Origin: Planktothrix serta PCC 8927
GTDB lineage: Bacteria > Cyanobacteriota > Cyanobacteriia > Cyanobacteriales > Microcoleaceae
NCBI RefSeq assembly: GCF_900010725.2
Contig: NZ_LR734875.1
Span: forward strand, 106,184 to 170,183
DNA length: 64,000 nt
Reading direction: 5' to 3'
Below the pieces are notes generated by a model that saw only the letters and a list, made by a program, of their open reading frames with translations, was not told the DNA's origin and ran no database searches. The stretch's first letter is position 1. The number at the start of each line of letters is the position of its first letter. Positions 43,680 to 52,249 of this stretch are shown here, one piece after another. A program made the position numbers and the translations under genes.

Positions 43680-43853
43680 ACAACAACGTTTAACGTTCTT
43701 TATCTTCTCTAAATCAATATGAGGTGAAAAAATGATTAATTAAATCTTTGAATCAATGTAGAGGTTTGTCAAGAATAGACCTCTACTTTAATAGATTAAT
43801 TTAAAACTAACCGCAAATTTAAACATCAAAACATTTTAATCAAGGTAGACAGT

Positions 43854-44300
43854 ATGAAGAATAATAACAAGGGGGAGCAAGAATTAATAGAAGAAAATCT
43901 GTTAGAAGAAATTGCTAAAGCTAAACAAGCTTGGCAAGAGGCAGAAGCAACGGAACCCAGGGCTATTTCTGTAAAATATGATCAAGATCAAGATTTAATT
44001 GTAATTCACTTAAAAAATGGTAGTATTTTTAGCTTTCCGCCTCGACTCGCGCAAGGTTTAGCTGAGGCGACTCCAGAACAATTAGCAGACTTTTGGATAC
44101 CGCCATCGGGTAAAAGTATTCATTGGGATAGTTTAGATGTAGATTTTGGAATTCCTGAATTAGTGAGGGGAATTTTTGGCACAAAATCTTGGATGGCTGA
44201 ACTCGGACGAAAAGACGGTCAATCTACCTCAAAAGCAAAATCTGAAGCGGCTCGAAAAAATGGAAAAAAAGGAGGTAGACCTAAGAACGTTACCCTTTAA
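43854..44300 (+). CDS. DUF2442-domain protein
   Basis: 148 residues. DUF2442 core at 35-112: RAISVKYDQDQDLIVIHLKNGSIFSFPPRLAQGL ... SIHWDSLDVDFGIPELVRGIFG. Acidic N-terminal helix and a Lys/Gly-rich tail (SEAARKNGKKGGRPKN). DUF2442 proteins usually pair with DUF4160 in TA-like operons; no DUF4160 gene is visible here, so this copy is solitary. Confidence 0.85.
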   Translation: MKNNNKGEQELIEENLLEEIAKAKQAWQEAEATEPRAISVKYDQDQDLIVIHLKNGSIFSFPPRLAQGLAEATPEQLADFWIPPSGKSIHWDSLDVDFGIPELVRGIFGTKSWMAELGRKDGQSTSKAKSEAARKNGKKGGRPKNVTL

Positions 44301-44339
44301 TTTCATGGAACAGTTAGTATGAAAACTATCAATACAATT

Positions 44340-44588
44340 TCACTCGTCTAAAGGGGGTGTTGTATCTTTAATTTTTTGACCTTGTTTTTCTTCAATAATT
44401 TGTTTAAATCTTTCAAATTGTTCCCGTTTCTCCGTCGGATTTTCAGCTGGATAGAATGTAAGCTCTTTTCTATAGGGTGTCCGACGACGGAATAACACCC
44501 GCAAAGCTTCAATATCTTCTTTACCCCGGTGTTTCAAAGCATAAGCTCTAAGTTCAGCATTGGTCATGTTTTCAAAATTTGATGTCAT
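44340..44588 (-). CDS. small conserved hypothetical protein
   Basis: About 82 residues from MTSNFENMTNAELRAYALKH. It continues RGKEDIEALRVLFRRRTP ... FPAENPTEKREQFERFKQIIEEK. The TNAELRAYALKHRxDxEALRxLxxRR pattern is a widespread short cyanobacterial family of unknown role. GGGAG lies just upstream of the ATG at 44588, favouring it over the longer frame. Confidence 0.6.
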   Translation of the reverse strand: MTSNFENMTNAELRAYALKHRGKEDIEALRVLFRRRTPYRKELTFYPAENPTEKREQFERFKQIIEEKQGQKIKDTTPPLDE

Positions 44589-44684
44589 AAAAACTCCCAA
44601 ATTCCTCAATTATGGCATCAATATTATAGTCTCTAACTTAAACTCCTAAGAAACTGAATAAATCCAAAACCCGCTTACACCCTC

Positions 44685-45200
44685 TTAACGAAACGCTCGA
44701 ATTTGGCTTTCGTGAATCCATCCTCCTCCACAAGCTTGCGTCGAATACCAACCATTTTTCGGTTCAACATAAACTTGAATCACCGTCATTTTATCAAGAG
44801 TGCATTTAACAGCACCCCCAGGAGAAGAACGAACATTAGAAGGAGGGTCAAACACTACAGAATAACCCATGTCTTCAACTTCTCGAATATGTCTGGCTGA
44901 ACAAACAATACTCAACATATTTTCAGTGGCTTTAGACTGGGGCGAATATTCCTCACCGTCTACCGTCCAAAGTCCTCGACCACAATGGGCCTCTGCTTGA
45001 ATTCGTTCATTCCCTAAATAATAAGTAAACCCTGACCACCAACTCCCTGTGTTTCCGTTGCGTTGAATAGAATTGGTATCCAGTCTAATTTGTTGACCCC
45101 CAGAAGCCGTCCCTAACGTTAACATTTCCGCCTTCACAGGTTGGCTGAATGCTAAACAGAAACAAGCAATTCCCAGACCGGACAGTTTAGCAACCTTCAT
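44685..45200 (-). CDS. secreted protein with C-terminal SH3-like domain
   Basis: About 171 residues. Signal peptide MKVAKLSGLGIACFCLAFSQ with probable cleavage after VKA. A small beta domain (MLTLGTASGGQQIRLDTNSIQR ... WWSGFTYYLGNE) follows, then a bacterial SH3-type region with PPSNVRSSPGGAVKCTLDKMTVIQVY and GGGWIHESQI. The N-terminal domain is like the DUF4124/surface-adhesin type found in cyanobacterial periplasmic proteins. GGGAGG ahead of 45200 sets the start. Confidence 0.7.
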   Translation of the reverse strand: MKVAKLSGLGIACFCLAFSQPVKAEMLTLGTASGGQQIRLDTNSIQRNGNTGSWWSGFTYYLGNERIQAEAHCGRGLWTVDGEEYSPQSKATENMLSIVCSARHIREVEDMGYSVVFDPPSNVRSSPGGAVKCTLDKMTVIQVYVEPKNGWYSTQACGGGWIHESQIRAFR

Positions 45201-45383
45201 GTTGCCTCCCATTTTCGATAAATTAGGGTAATCAAGACTATAGCTATTTTAAATGATTAGTTAAAAATACTCAATCACTAAACCCCTAACTGTTCAACAG
45301 TTTTCGGCTGTGGCTGTCTCAATAAAAAAATTTTGGAAAAAGCTTGCATCTTCTAAAACCTTGTGCTATATTAAGAAATTGTC

Positions 45384-45457
<74 letters not shown>

Positions 45458-45487
45458 TTGATTATTAAGAGTTAAGCTGTTTCTGCA

Positions 45488-45565
45488 TGTGTCATTTAAA
45501 CTCTGGTTTTGCCGTAACGGCAAAGCTATGCCTGAAAACTGTAACGGCAAAACCATGCCTGAAAA
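45488..45565. repeat. CAST terminus with two candidate TnsB-binding repeats
   Basis: The terminus is proposed at TGTGTCATTT (45488). Two 25-bp direct repeats follow at 45514-45538 and 45541-45565, beginning GTAACGGCAAA and ending ATGCCTGAAAA, with two mismatches and a 27-bp period. The first overlaps a perfect dyad TTTGCCG-TAA-CGGCAAA (45508-45524). Multiple TnsB sites just inside a TGT end are the hallmark of Tn7-like ends. CTGCA (45483-45487) would be one half of the 5-bp target duplication. Confidence 0.65.
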
Positions 45566-45619
45566 ATGCTAAGGAGCAATAGTTGTAGATGAGCAGCCTT
45601 CCTTACTCATACTTAGAGC

Positions 45620-47002
45620 TTACAAGCGACTGAACATGGATTGAACTTCTTTCTTATACAGTAGCCTAACCTTCTGATAACGGAAATAGCCGGGGTTACT
45701 AATCAGTTCACATACGCGGGACTCGGTTGGGTATTCTCCTGATTGATGGAGTAAGGCGATCGCCTCTTTAATTTCTTGACAACAGTGTTCAATAGCAGTT
45801 AAGTGGCTCATACGAACATAATTGCGACGTTTCGTGACAATTTGGTGACATAAGTCAGGGAAATGCCTTGAAAGAAGTCGTCTATTAATCTGCAACTGTT
45901 CTGCTATTTCTGCAATTGTTGGTAAAGACTCTCCTGCTTGAGACAAAATCAGGCTCAGGGTATTTTCAATATGATTGAAATCAAGCGTTCTAGCAGATGA
46001 TCGCGTATTCTTGCAATATTCCATCTCAACCTTCTGATCTCGATCTGGGATAGCCGATAGATTGAAATCTTGTGTCAAAAACTGAAATAGAGAAATTTTT
46101 AAGTTATAACAAATTTGTGTTAAAGCAGATAAAGGGGGACGGTTTTTACCTGAGTACCACCCCCAAAAAGTATTTTTAGGAATTTTGTGTATTGCAGCAA
46201 AAGCAGCGATGTTGTCTTCAGAAACTTGATGCACTATATAAGTCAAAGATTGTTGTATACGCTCTTGAGTCAGTACAGAAGATAACCGATCTGCATTAGC
46301 AACCAATTCTCCCAAAGTATCGGCTATCCATCTCTGCTGAGTTACAATTGAAGTATTAGAAGATCCTCCTAACCACTGAGAGCATTGCGAACAATAGCCT
46401 AAACTCGATTTCCAATTTAACCAAAGTAATTGACGATGACAATGAGGACAATTTTGCACAAGAGGATGTTGATGTATTAAACAGACCTTGACATCATTGA
46501 GTGACCATAACAGTGGCTCATAAATAACTTCTTGATTTTGTTTCCAGCGTTTATAGCATATTGGACACCAAGCTTTATAAGGACGCAATAAGCCTTTTGT
46601 CACCAAAATATTAGAGAAAGGGCTCAATGTTAAAAACTTTAAATTATTAGACAAAGTTAATTGATTTAAAACCTCAATAAAGTCAGTAGCTATTGTTCCA
46701 TATCCATTTAAAGTGTGAGAACGGTTAAAAAAGGGTTCTAATCCCCTACTCGTATAATTTTTGATAAAAGTTCGTTGTAACAGGGGATTAACTACTCTCG
46801 ATAATAATGTACTGACAAAAACTCCATGAGAATGAGCTAACCTTGTCATATAGCTGGTTAAACTCTCAACCATAGGAGTGCCCACACCAATCGGTTCTAA
46901 ATGATGCAGAGAACTTCGGGGCGGCATAGGAAACTTCTCTGGACTCCATAGCTCATCATTAGTGTAGGGTTGAATTTCGGCTACATTAATATCCATCACC
47001 AT
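45620..47002 (-). CDS. tnsD: TnsD/TniQ-family target-selection protein (long form)
   Basis: 460 residues. N-terminal TniQ domain: LEPIGVGTPMVESLTSYMTRLAHSHG near 35, then two zinc-ribbon clusters (AWCPICYKRW, VCLIHQHPLVQNCPHCHRQL, GYCSQCSQWLG) to about residue 215. The C-terminal ~240 residues include two HTH-like segments (IAAFAAIHKIPKNTFWGWYSGKNRPPLSALTQICYNL and ITEIAEQLQINRRLL-like IAEIAEQLQINRRLL). The extra C-terminal DNA-binding region separates it from the shorter TniQ at 62292-63281. Role: sequence-specific homing to a chromosomal site, here presumably tRNA-Val. Located at the element end beside that tRNA. Confidence 0.88.
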   Translation of the reverse strand: MVMDINVAEIQPYTNDELWSPEKFPMPPRSSLHHLEPIGVGTPMVESLTSYMTRLAHSHGVFVSTLLSRVVNPLLQRTFIKNYTSRGLEPFFNRSHTLNGYGTIATDFIEVLNQLTLSNNLKFLTLSPFSNILVTKGLLRPYKAWCPICYKRWKQNQEVIYEPLLWSLNDVKVCLIHQHPLVQNCPHCHRQLLWLNWKSSLGYCSQCSQWLGGSSNTSIVTQQRWIADTLGELVANADRLSSVLTQERIQQSLTYIVHQVSEDNIAAFAAIHKIPKNTFWGWYSGKNRPPLSALTQICYNLKISLFQFLTQDFNLSAIPDRDQKVEMEYCKNTRSSARTLDFNHIENTLSLILSQAGESLPTIAEIAEQLQINRRLLSRHFPDLCHQIVTKRRNYVRMSHLTAIEHCCQEIKEAIALLHQSGEYPTESRVCELISNPGYFRYQKVRLLYKKEVQSMFSRL

Positions 47003-47154
47003 TAATTTTTAGTTAAAAAACTTAAAATTTTCCTTAAAAATTAGACTAGGGATAGTTCTAAACTGTAAAAGTAAATTATTATATACTATGATAATTGAAT
47101 TATTAGCGATTTGATGCAATTAATCATAAATTTTTTATCCGAAAAACTTCATCT
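47003..47154. promoter_or_regulatory. divergent promoter region between tnsD and the cas operon
   Basis: 152 bp, very AT-rich, with TATATACTATGATAATTGAA (about 47080) suitable for promoter elements. It must drive tnsD leftward and cas6 rightward, linking expression of the two targeting arms. Confidence 0.45.
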
Positions 47155-47817
47155 ATGACAGCTGTATCTATTAACAGTGAAGAATATTTAGACCTAAGCT
47201 TTAAGCTAAAAGGCGCACCGATTCCTCTGGATAATGGTTATCCTATCTATGCTGCCGTGTCCCGTATTTGTCCTTCCCTTCATAAACTCGACTCTATTGG
47301 AATTCATCCTATTGCCGGAATACCAACCAGCAACAATTTCCTTGAACTCACTGCTCAATCTCGGTTAAAAATTCGGATTCATCATCAACAAATTCCTTTA
47401 ATCTACCCTTACCTAACGGGTCAAACTTTTCAACTAGGTCAACATTCTTATCAACTAGATATTCCCGATTATAAACCGTTAACTTCCTCAGAAAGCCTCT
47501 ACTCTCGATTAGTTGTAATTACAGGGTATCAAGACCCAACTACCTTTATTCAAGCTGTTCAACGCAAACTGGATAATTTAGGAATACGAGGAAAGATTGA
47601 ACTTCTAACCCGACAAGATGGAACACCTCAACGACGACAATTGACCATCAATAAACAAGGGAAACAGTTTAAAGTCAGAGGATTTGGCGTAAAAATTAGT
47701 GAACTCAGCCCAGAAGATTCCTTAACGTTGCAAGAACAGGGAATTGGCGGAAAACGAAAGATGATGTGTGGAATATTTGTCCCGGCGACTCGTAGCAAGG
47801 AAGAGGAGGAAGGCTAA
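47155..47817 (+). CDS. cas6: CRISPR endoribonuclease Cas6 (type I-MYXAN/Cmx6-like)
   Basis: 220 residues. Start motif YLDLSFKLKGAPIPLDNGYPIYAAVSRICPSLH, then PLTSSESLYSRLVVITGYQDPTTFIQAV and the C-terminal Gly-rich RNA-binding loop GIGGKRKMMCGIFVP. This is the Cmx6 type of Cas6 found in myxobacterial-type I-B systems and in type I-B CASTs. It cuts pre-crRNA in the repeats. A conserved catalytic His is plausible near IHHQQ (about 82-84) or in the GIHPIAGIP region. First gene of the operon; its TAA overlaps the cas8 ATG by one base. Confidence 0.9.
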   Translation: MTAVSINSEEYLDLSFKLKGAPIPLDNGYPIYAAVSRICPSLHKLDSIGIHPIAGIPTSNNFLELTAQSRLKIRIHHQQIPLIYPYLTGQTFQLGQHSYQLDIPDYKPLTSSESLYSRLVVITGYQDPTTFIQAVQRKLDNLGIRGKIELLTRQDGTPQRRQLTINKQGKQFKVRGFGVKISELSPEDSLTLQEQGIGGKRKMMCGIFVPATRSKEEEEG

Positions 47818-49391
47818 TGATAGTGGCTACCCAACCCAAAATTTCCCTATCTCTCCATGCTTCGGATACGACAATAATGCACCGCGCAGGAATAACGGGA
47901 CTTTACATGACTTTAAAGCGATTAGAAGCGCAATATCCCTCGTCTCATCAACGTGGAGCACATATATCATGGTCGTTGACTGCTGATACTATTGAATTAT
48001 TCTGGGAGGGAACTGATTTTGTCGCATTATCATGGTTATTTAAGGAGTCTTTTCAACTGGATGATACAGGTTTAATTCATTTAGCAGGATTAGATAATGA
48101 TGCGGCAGATTTAAGCCAGAAAATCCAGATTCATGAAGGAATGTGTGCTGTTTTTCTGCGTCTTAATAAGTTTTATAAAGCAGGGAAGCAGGTAAAGACC
48201 GAACTAACGGTTGAAGGAAAAAAAGTGGAGTATCAATATAAATCCCTAACATGGTACGCACATCAAACCTTTGCGGATAAGTTATGTGAAACAGATACCC
48301 AACAACTGAAACAGGATTATGTTCAAATAACCAGTTGGTTATATCTAGGGGGAATTGTACGCCATGCCAGAGCGCAAAATATGACAAAACTGGAAGAGAA
48401 ACCTGAATATGCCTTAGCATTGTTATTTGTACCAGTTATTTGTCAATATTGGTTACTTCATCTTCCATCAGAAGACCTAAAGGAAAGGAAACCCCATCGC
48501 TACCTTGTGGTGATTCCAGAAATCAAGGATTTTGAAGACGCTTCCCAAAGGAGATGGCGATTACAGCAATTAGAAACTAAACAGCTTCATGTTAGTAGCA
48601 TTGGCGAGGCAGGGTTACTTTATTACAGTTTAGACAATATTCAACCTGAAGGCGACTACTATCAAGCTTGTCAAGTTTGGTTATATGAAAAAATGAATCA
48701 ATCTTCTCATCAACGGACGTTGATGAGTATAGAAGAAATTGAAATTAATCAGAATACTCTAATCACCTATCAACGGGTTCAACAAAGCTTTCAACCCAAT
48801 TATGAGAAGATTCAACCTCAGAAAATTTTTGTTAAAGTAAATCCCATACGATCACTAATTGCTGAAAACTTAGTAAAAGGAATCCCTTGGTGGTCTGATT
48901 TATGGGAAAAATTGGTTATAGAGGATACAAAAGGATATTTATTTAACCAGTTACTTTACAATCGAGGAGGAGTCATAATGATGGCAGAGAATAGTGAAGA
49001 GGACGAACAATATCTTACTTTTGTTAAGGTATTTCAGCAAGCGATGAAGGGCAACTTTGCTAAGATGTATGCCAAGGCAGAGGAAGGAAAAGAGCCTCCA
49101 ATTAAGAAGAAAGTCGAACGCTTACGGGCAGAGCTAAACAGTTGTTATGATAAATTGTCATTTCAGCAATATTTATCTGATTTTTTAGTAAGAGGAGGAT
49201 TAAACAAGTATTTTAATGAGAACAAAGAGTCAATTCTACTACTAATTAAAAAATCACATTGGGAAGAATTAAGAATTTGGTCGCTGTTAGCGATCGCAAG
49301 TTATAAACCCAAGGAGAAACCCAACGATACTGAAAATAGTTCATCTACAAATAATCAAGATCTAAAAGAAGTTAGTGATGAATCAGAATAA
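47817..49391 (+). CDS. cas8: Cascade large subunit Cas8 (Cmx1-like)
   Basis: 524 residues. The start KISLSLHASDTTIMHRAGITGLYMTLKRLE and middle region (EGMCAVFLRLNKFYKAGKQVKTE, SWLYLGGIVRHARAQN) match the type I-MYXAN Cas8a1/Cmx1 family. It recognises the PAM and holds the crRNA 5' handle. Coupled at both ends: 1-base overlap with cas6, 14-base overlap with cas7. C-terminal low-complexity acidic tail. No sign of damage. Confidence 0.85.
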   Translation: MIVATQPKISLSLHASDTTIMHRAGITGLYMTLKRLEAQYPSSHQRGAHISWSLTADTIELFWEGTDFVALSWLFKESFQLDDTGLIHLAGLDNDAADLSQKIQIHEGMCAVFLRLNKFYKAGKQVKTELTVEGKKVEYQYKSLTWYAHQTFADKLCETDTQQLKQDYVQITSWLYLGGIVRHARAQNMTKLEEKPEYALALLFVPVICQYWLLHLPSEDLKERKPHRYLVVIPEIKDFEDASQRRWRLQQLETKQLHVSSIGEAGLLYYSLDNIQPEGDYYQACQVWLYEKMNQSSHQRTLMSIEEIEINQNTLITYQRVQQSFQPNYEKIQPQKIFVKVNPIRSLIAENLVKGIPWWSDLWEKLVIEDTKGYLFNQLLYNRGGVIMMAENSEEDEQYLTFVKVFQQAMKGNFAKMYAKAEEGKEPPIKKKVERLRAELNSCYDKLSFQQYLSDFLVRGGLNKYFNENKESILLLIKKSHWEELRIWSLLAIASYKPKEKPNDTENSSSTNNQDLKEVSDESE

Positions 49392-49887
49392 TAATGACGA
49401 TAGAATGCCAAACTATTATCTTTACGGGACAGTTCTTACTCGTTATGGTTTAGCGTCCTTAAATCATGGCATGAGACAAGGGAATAAGACTATCCTACAA
49501 AAAGGCTATTGGAATGGTAAAATTCATTCTTTTGTAAGTTCAAGTTCAATTCGTTGGGCATTACGTTTTTATCTTCAAAAGCAAGGTTATTTAGTTAATC
49601 GAGTTTGGGATGAGAATGAACATATTAATCGGTTAACAAGTGAAGATTTTGACCCAGAGCAATTTTATGATGATGATATTTTCGGGTTTGCTTTATTGGA
49701 GTCTACTGAAACAGAGGAAGGGACTGTAACAACAAAAACAAGAAAGAAAAAGGCAAAACTCAGCAGTCCTAATCAGCGAATGGGTGCGTTAGGTATGAAT
49801 ATGGCTGTTTCGTTAACGCCTTATGATGGCACATTAAAGCTAGGGGCCAAAAGTGGCAGAGAAAAGGATAGTACATCACTTCATTAG
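49378..49887 (+). pseudogene. cas7: cas7 (Cst2/DevR type), N-terminal part before a deletion and frameshift
   Basis: About 169 residues. YYLYGTVLTRYGLASLNHGMRQGNKTILQKGYWNGKIHSFVSSSSIRWALRF is the classic DevR/Cst2 start, then a Lys-rich insert and PNQRMGALGMNMAVSLTPYDGTLKLGAKSGREKDST. The frame then runs LH and stops at 49885. In intact relatives a Tyr-rich segment and a GGNHARF-type region follow for roughly 90 residues; here they are absent. A GTG one codon before the ATG is an alternative start. Confidence 0.85.
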
Positions 49888-50090
49888 AGTTTAGGGACGA
49901 AGTGGAATGCGGACAAATTGACCCTGATGAATTGTGGATTGGAGGGCCAATTGTTGCGGAGTTACAACAGTTGGCTGATTTTGATAATTCCCCTTTTAAG
50001 AAGGTGCATCTTCATCGCAACCGAAATGAACTGATTGATGCTTTAAAAACAGTTATTAAAAGAGATTTAAGATTAGAAGAACCCAAATGA
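49884..50090 (+). pseudogene. cas7: cas7 C-terminal part in another frame
   Basis: Continues LEFRDEVECGQIDPDELWIGGPIVAELQQLADF and ends ...LRLEEPK at 50090. The VECGxIDPxELWIGG motif is the conserved end of DevR-type Cas7. It lies in a different frame from the first part, joined directly at about 49884 with no intervening Cas7 sequence. Total coding about 235 residues against roughly 300-330 expected. A backbone subunit with this lesion should not form Cascade. Confidence 0.85.
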
Positions 50091-50725
50091 TTACACCATT
50101 AATTCTCTATTTGGATGTTCCGTTTGTGACCTTTCGGGAGTCCCACGCAAGGGAAATGGGGAAAACTTATCCTGTTCCTCCTCCAGCGACGGTGTATGGG
50201 ATGCTGTTGTCTTTGGTCGGGGAAACGGATGTTTATCGTCACTGTGGAGTAGAATTGGCGATCGCAATGTTATCCAACCCCAGAAAGTCTCGAATTTTGC
50301 GTCAAATGAGACGGTTTAAAAATCTTAATTTTAGCGAGCCAGAGAATGTTAATCCCGCTTATCAAGAGATTTTGTCTAATCTAAAGTGTTTGATTTGGGT
50401 TCGTTCTGAGGGAGAGAAAATACAACCAAGTTTAAGGGAGAGGCTACAGTTAGCGTTTGACCGTCCTGAGTTAGTGCAACGATTTGGCTGTTTATTTCTG
50501 GGGGAAAGTGATCAGTTGATTAAAACGATCAAACTTGTCTCGGAAGATTATTTAGAAGGGATGAGACAGTGGGTGATTAAGGATAATCAATGCAGGTTAA
50601 CTTTACCCTATTGGGTTGACCATGTGGGGTCAAGAAATACCCGATTTTTGAGGTATAAGATTGAGGAAAGGTCAAGTTTATCGCCTCCTGATTTAGCGTG
50701 GACGATGATTCGATCTCCCATTTGA
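50087..50725 (+). CDS. cas5: Cas5 (DevS/Cmx5-like)
   Basis: 212 residues. PLILYLDVPFVTFRESHAREMGKTYPVPPPATVYGMLLSLVGE is the typical Cas5 RAMP start, with GCLFLGESDQLIKTI and a conserved end (SSLSPPDLAWTMIRSPI). Caps the 5' handle of crRNA. Overlaps the cas7 end by 4 bp. Reading frame intact and length usual for type I-B CAST Cas5. Confidence 0.88.
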   Translation: MITPLILYLDVPFVTFRESHAREMGKTYPVPPPATVYGMLLSLVGETDVYRHCGVELAIAMLSNPRKSRILRQMRRFKNLNFSEPENVNPAYQEILSNLKCLIWVRSEGEKIQPSLRERLQLAFDRPELVQRFGCLFLGESDQLIKTIKLVSEDYLEGMRQWVIKDNQCRLTLPYWVDHVGSRNTRFLRYKIEERSSLSPPDLAWTMIRSPI

Positions 50726-50973
50726 CAAGTATCTCTGATGGGAAAGGGTATTGAAGGTACAAGAATGGCTAAAAGTGTTACAGGGTAATGGATATAGCAA
50801 TTTAGTTAAGGGAAAAGGTGCTTGCTATTTCTGAAAAGGTTTATGGGGAGAGGGTTTGAGGGGCTGAAAGTAAAGGAGATTTTGGTAAGTTTTGTGTTTT
50901 CGGGTTCTCTATCGGGAAGATACTTGTAAGATTGTAAATGAGCCTTCATCAGCCAAGGGTTTTCACCTTTGCT
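50726..50973. other. leader region between cas5 and the CRISPR array
   Basis: About 250 bp without a gene; A/T- and G-rich runs (AAGGGAAAAGGTG, GGGGAGAGGG). Probably the array leader and promoter. Confidence 0.5.
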
Positions 50974-51129
50974 GTGATTCGTGGCTTTATGCCGTTAGGC
51001 GTTGCTCAGATCGAAGCTGAACCCGATCTCCGTAACCGATTAATGTGATTCGTGGCTTTATGCCGTTAGGCGTTGCTCAGATTTCCCACGCTCTTGATCA
51101 AGGGATTCCAGGGATTGTGATTCGTGGCT
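50974..51129 (+). CRISPR. minimal CRISPR array of the CAST: two repeats, two spacers, one truncated repeat
   Basis: Repeats of 36-38 nt at 50974-51011 and 51045-51082 are identical, starting GTGATTCGTGGCTTTATGCC and ending GGCGTTGCTCAGAT; ATGCC-GTTA-GGCGT inside can form the Cas6 hairpin. Spacers: 51012-51044 (33 nt) and 51083-51116 (34 nt). A third repeat begins at 51117 but matches only for 13 bases (GTGATTCGTGGCT) before diverging directly into the hsdR start. A short array next to cas5 is normal for CASTs. The last repeat is either a terminal atypical repeat or was cut by a deletion that brought in hsdR. Confidence 0.9.
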
Positions 51130-51130
51130 C

Positions 51131-52249
51131 TTGAGCGAACGAGATATCTGTACCAAGTATATTACACCTGCTCTGACCAGTCAGGGTTGGGATATCATGG
51201 CTCAGATTCGGGAGGAGGTAACGCTTACCAAAGGTCGGGTAATTGTTAGAGGAAAGCTTACGACTAGAGGTGAGCAAAAACGTGCAGATTATGTGCTGTA
51301 TTACAAGCCTGGTATTTCACTGGCGGTGATTGAAGCGAAGGATAATAATCACGGCGTTAGCGATGGGATGCAGCAGGCGATCGCCACCGCCGAACTAATT
51401 GATGTACCATTCATTTTTAGCTCAAATGGTGATGGGTTCATGTTTTGCGATCGCACTATCACCACCGGAAAGCGAGAGCGAGAAATACCCCTTGATCAAT
51501 TCCCTACACAGCAGGAACTTTGGCACAAGTATTGTGTTTGGAAGGATATTAAACCGGAAATTGAGCCAATTATTACTCAGGATTATTACCCCAGTTCAGA
51601 TAATAAGCTGTTACGCTACTATCAACAGATTGCGATTAACCGCACGATTGAGGCGATCGCAAAAGGTCAAAACCGAATTCTATTAGTGATGGCGACGGGG
51701 ACGGGGAAGACTTTTACCGCGTTTCAGATTATCTGGCGGTTGTGGAAGTCTAAGACGAAAAAGCGAATTTTATTTCTAGCTGACCGGAATATTTTAATTG
51801 ACCAAACTAGAATTAATGACTTTAAACCCTTTGGTTCAGTGATGACTAAAATTCAGAAGCGACAGGTGAATAAGTCCCCTGAGATTTACTTAGCTTTATA
51901 TCAAGCAGTATCGGGAACTGAAGAAGATAAGAATATTTATAAGCAGTTTTCGCCGAATTTCTTTGATTTAATTGTGATTGATGAATGTCACAGGGGAAGT
52001 GCCTCTGATGATTCGGCGTGGCGAGAAATCCTTGATTATTTTAACAATGCAACTCAGATAGGTTTAACAGCAACTCCGAAAGAAACTGAGGATGTTTCTA
52101 ATATTGATTATTTTGGTAAACCGATTTATACTTATTCGCTAAAGCAGGGGATTGATGATGGCTTCTTGGCTCCTTATAAGGTTATTCGCATTGATTTAGA
52201 TAAAGATTTAGAGGGATGGAAACCTAAGCCTGGTCAACGAGATAAGTAG
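51131..52249 (+). pseudogene. hsdR: hsdR (type I restriction subunit), N-terminal part
   Basis: 372 residues from TTG at 51131, which abuts the truncated CRISPR repeat. [21 protein letters not shown] starts the nuclease domain: [10 protein letters not shown] and [16 protein letters not shown] give the D...E-x-K site. Helicase motifs follow: Walker [20 protein letters not shown] and GLTATP. The frame stops at 52247 after GQRDK. Intact relatives have about 85 more residues here, including helicase motif IV. Confidence 0.88.

Noticed and set aside
51012-51116. CRISPR spacers targeting sequences inside this window
   Set aside because: I compared both spacers by eye with the tRNA-Val flank and saw no match; a genome-wide search is still the decisive test.
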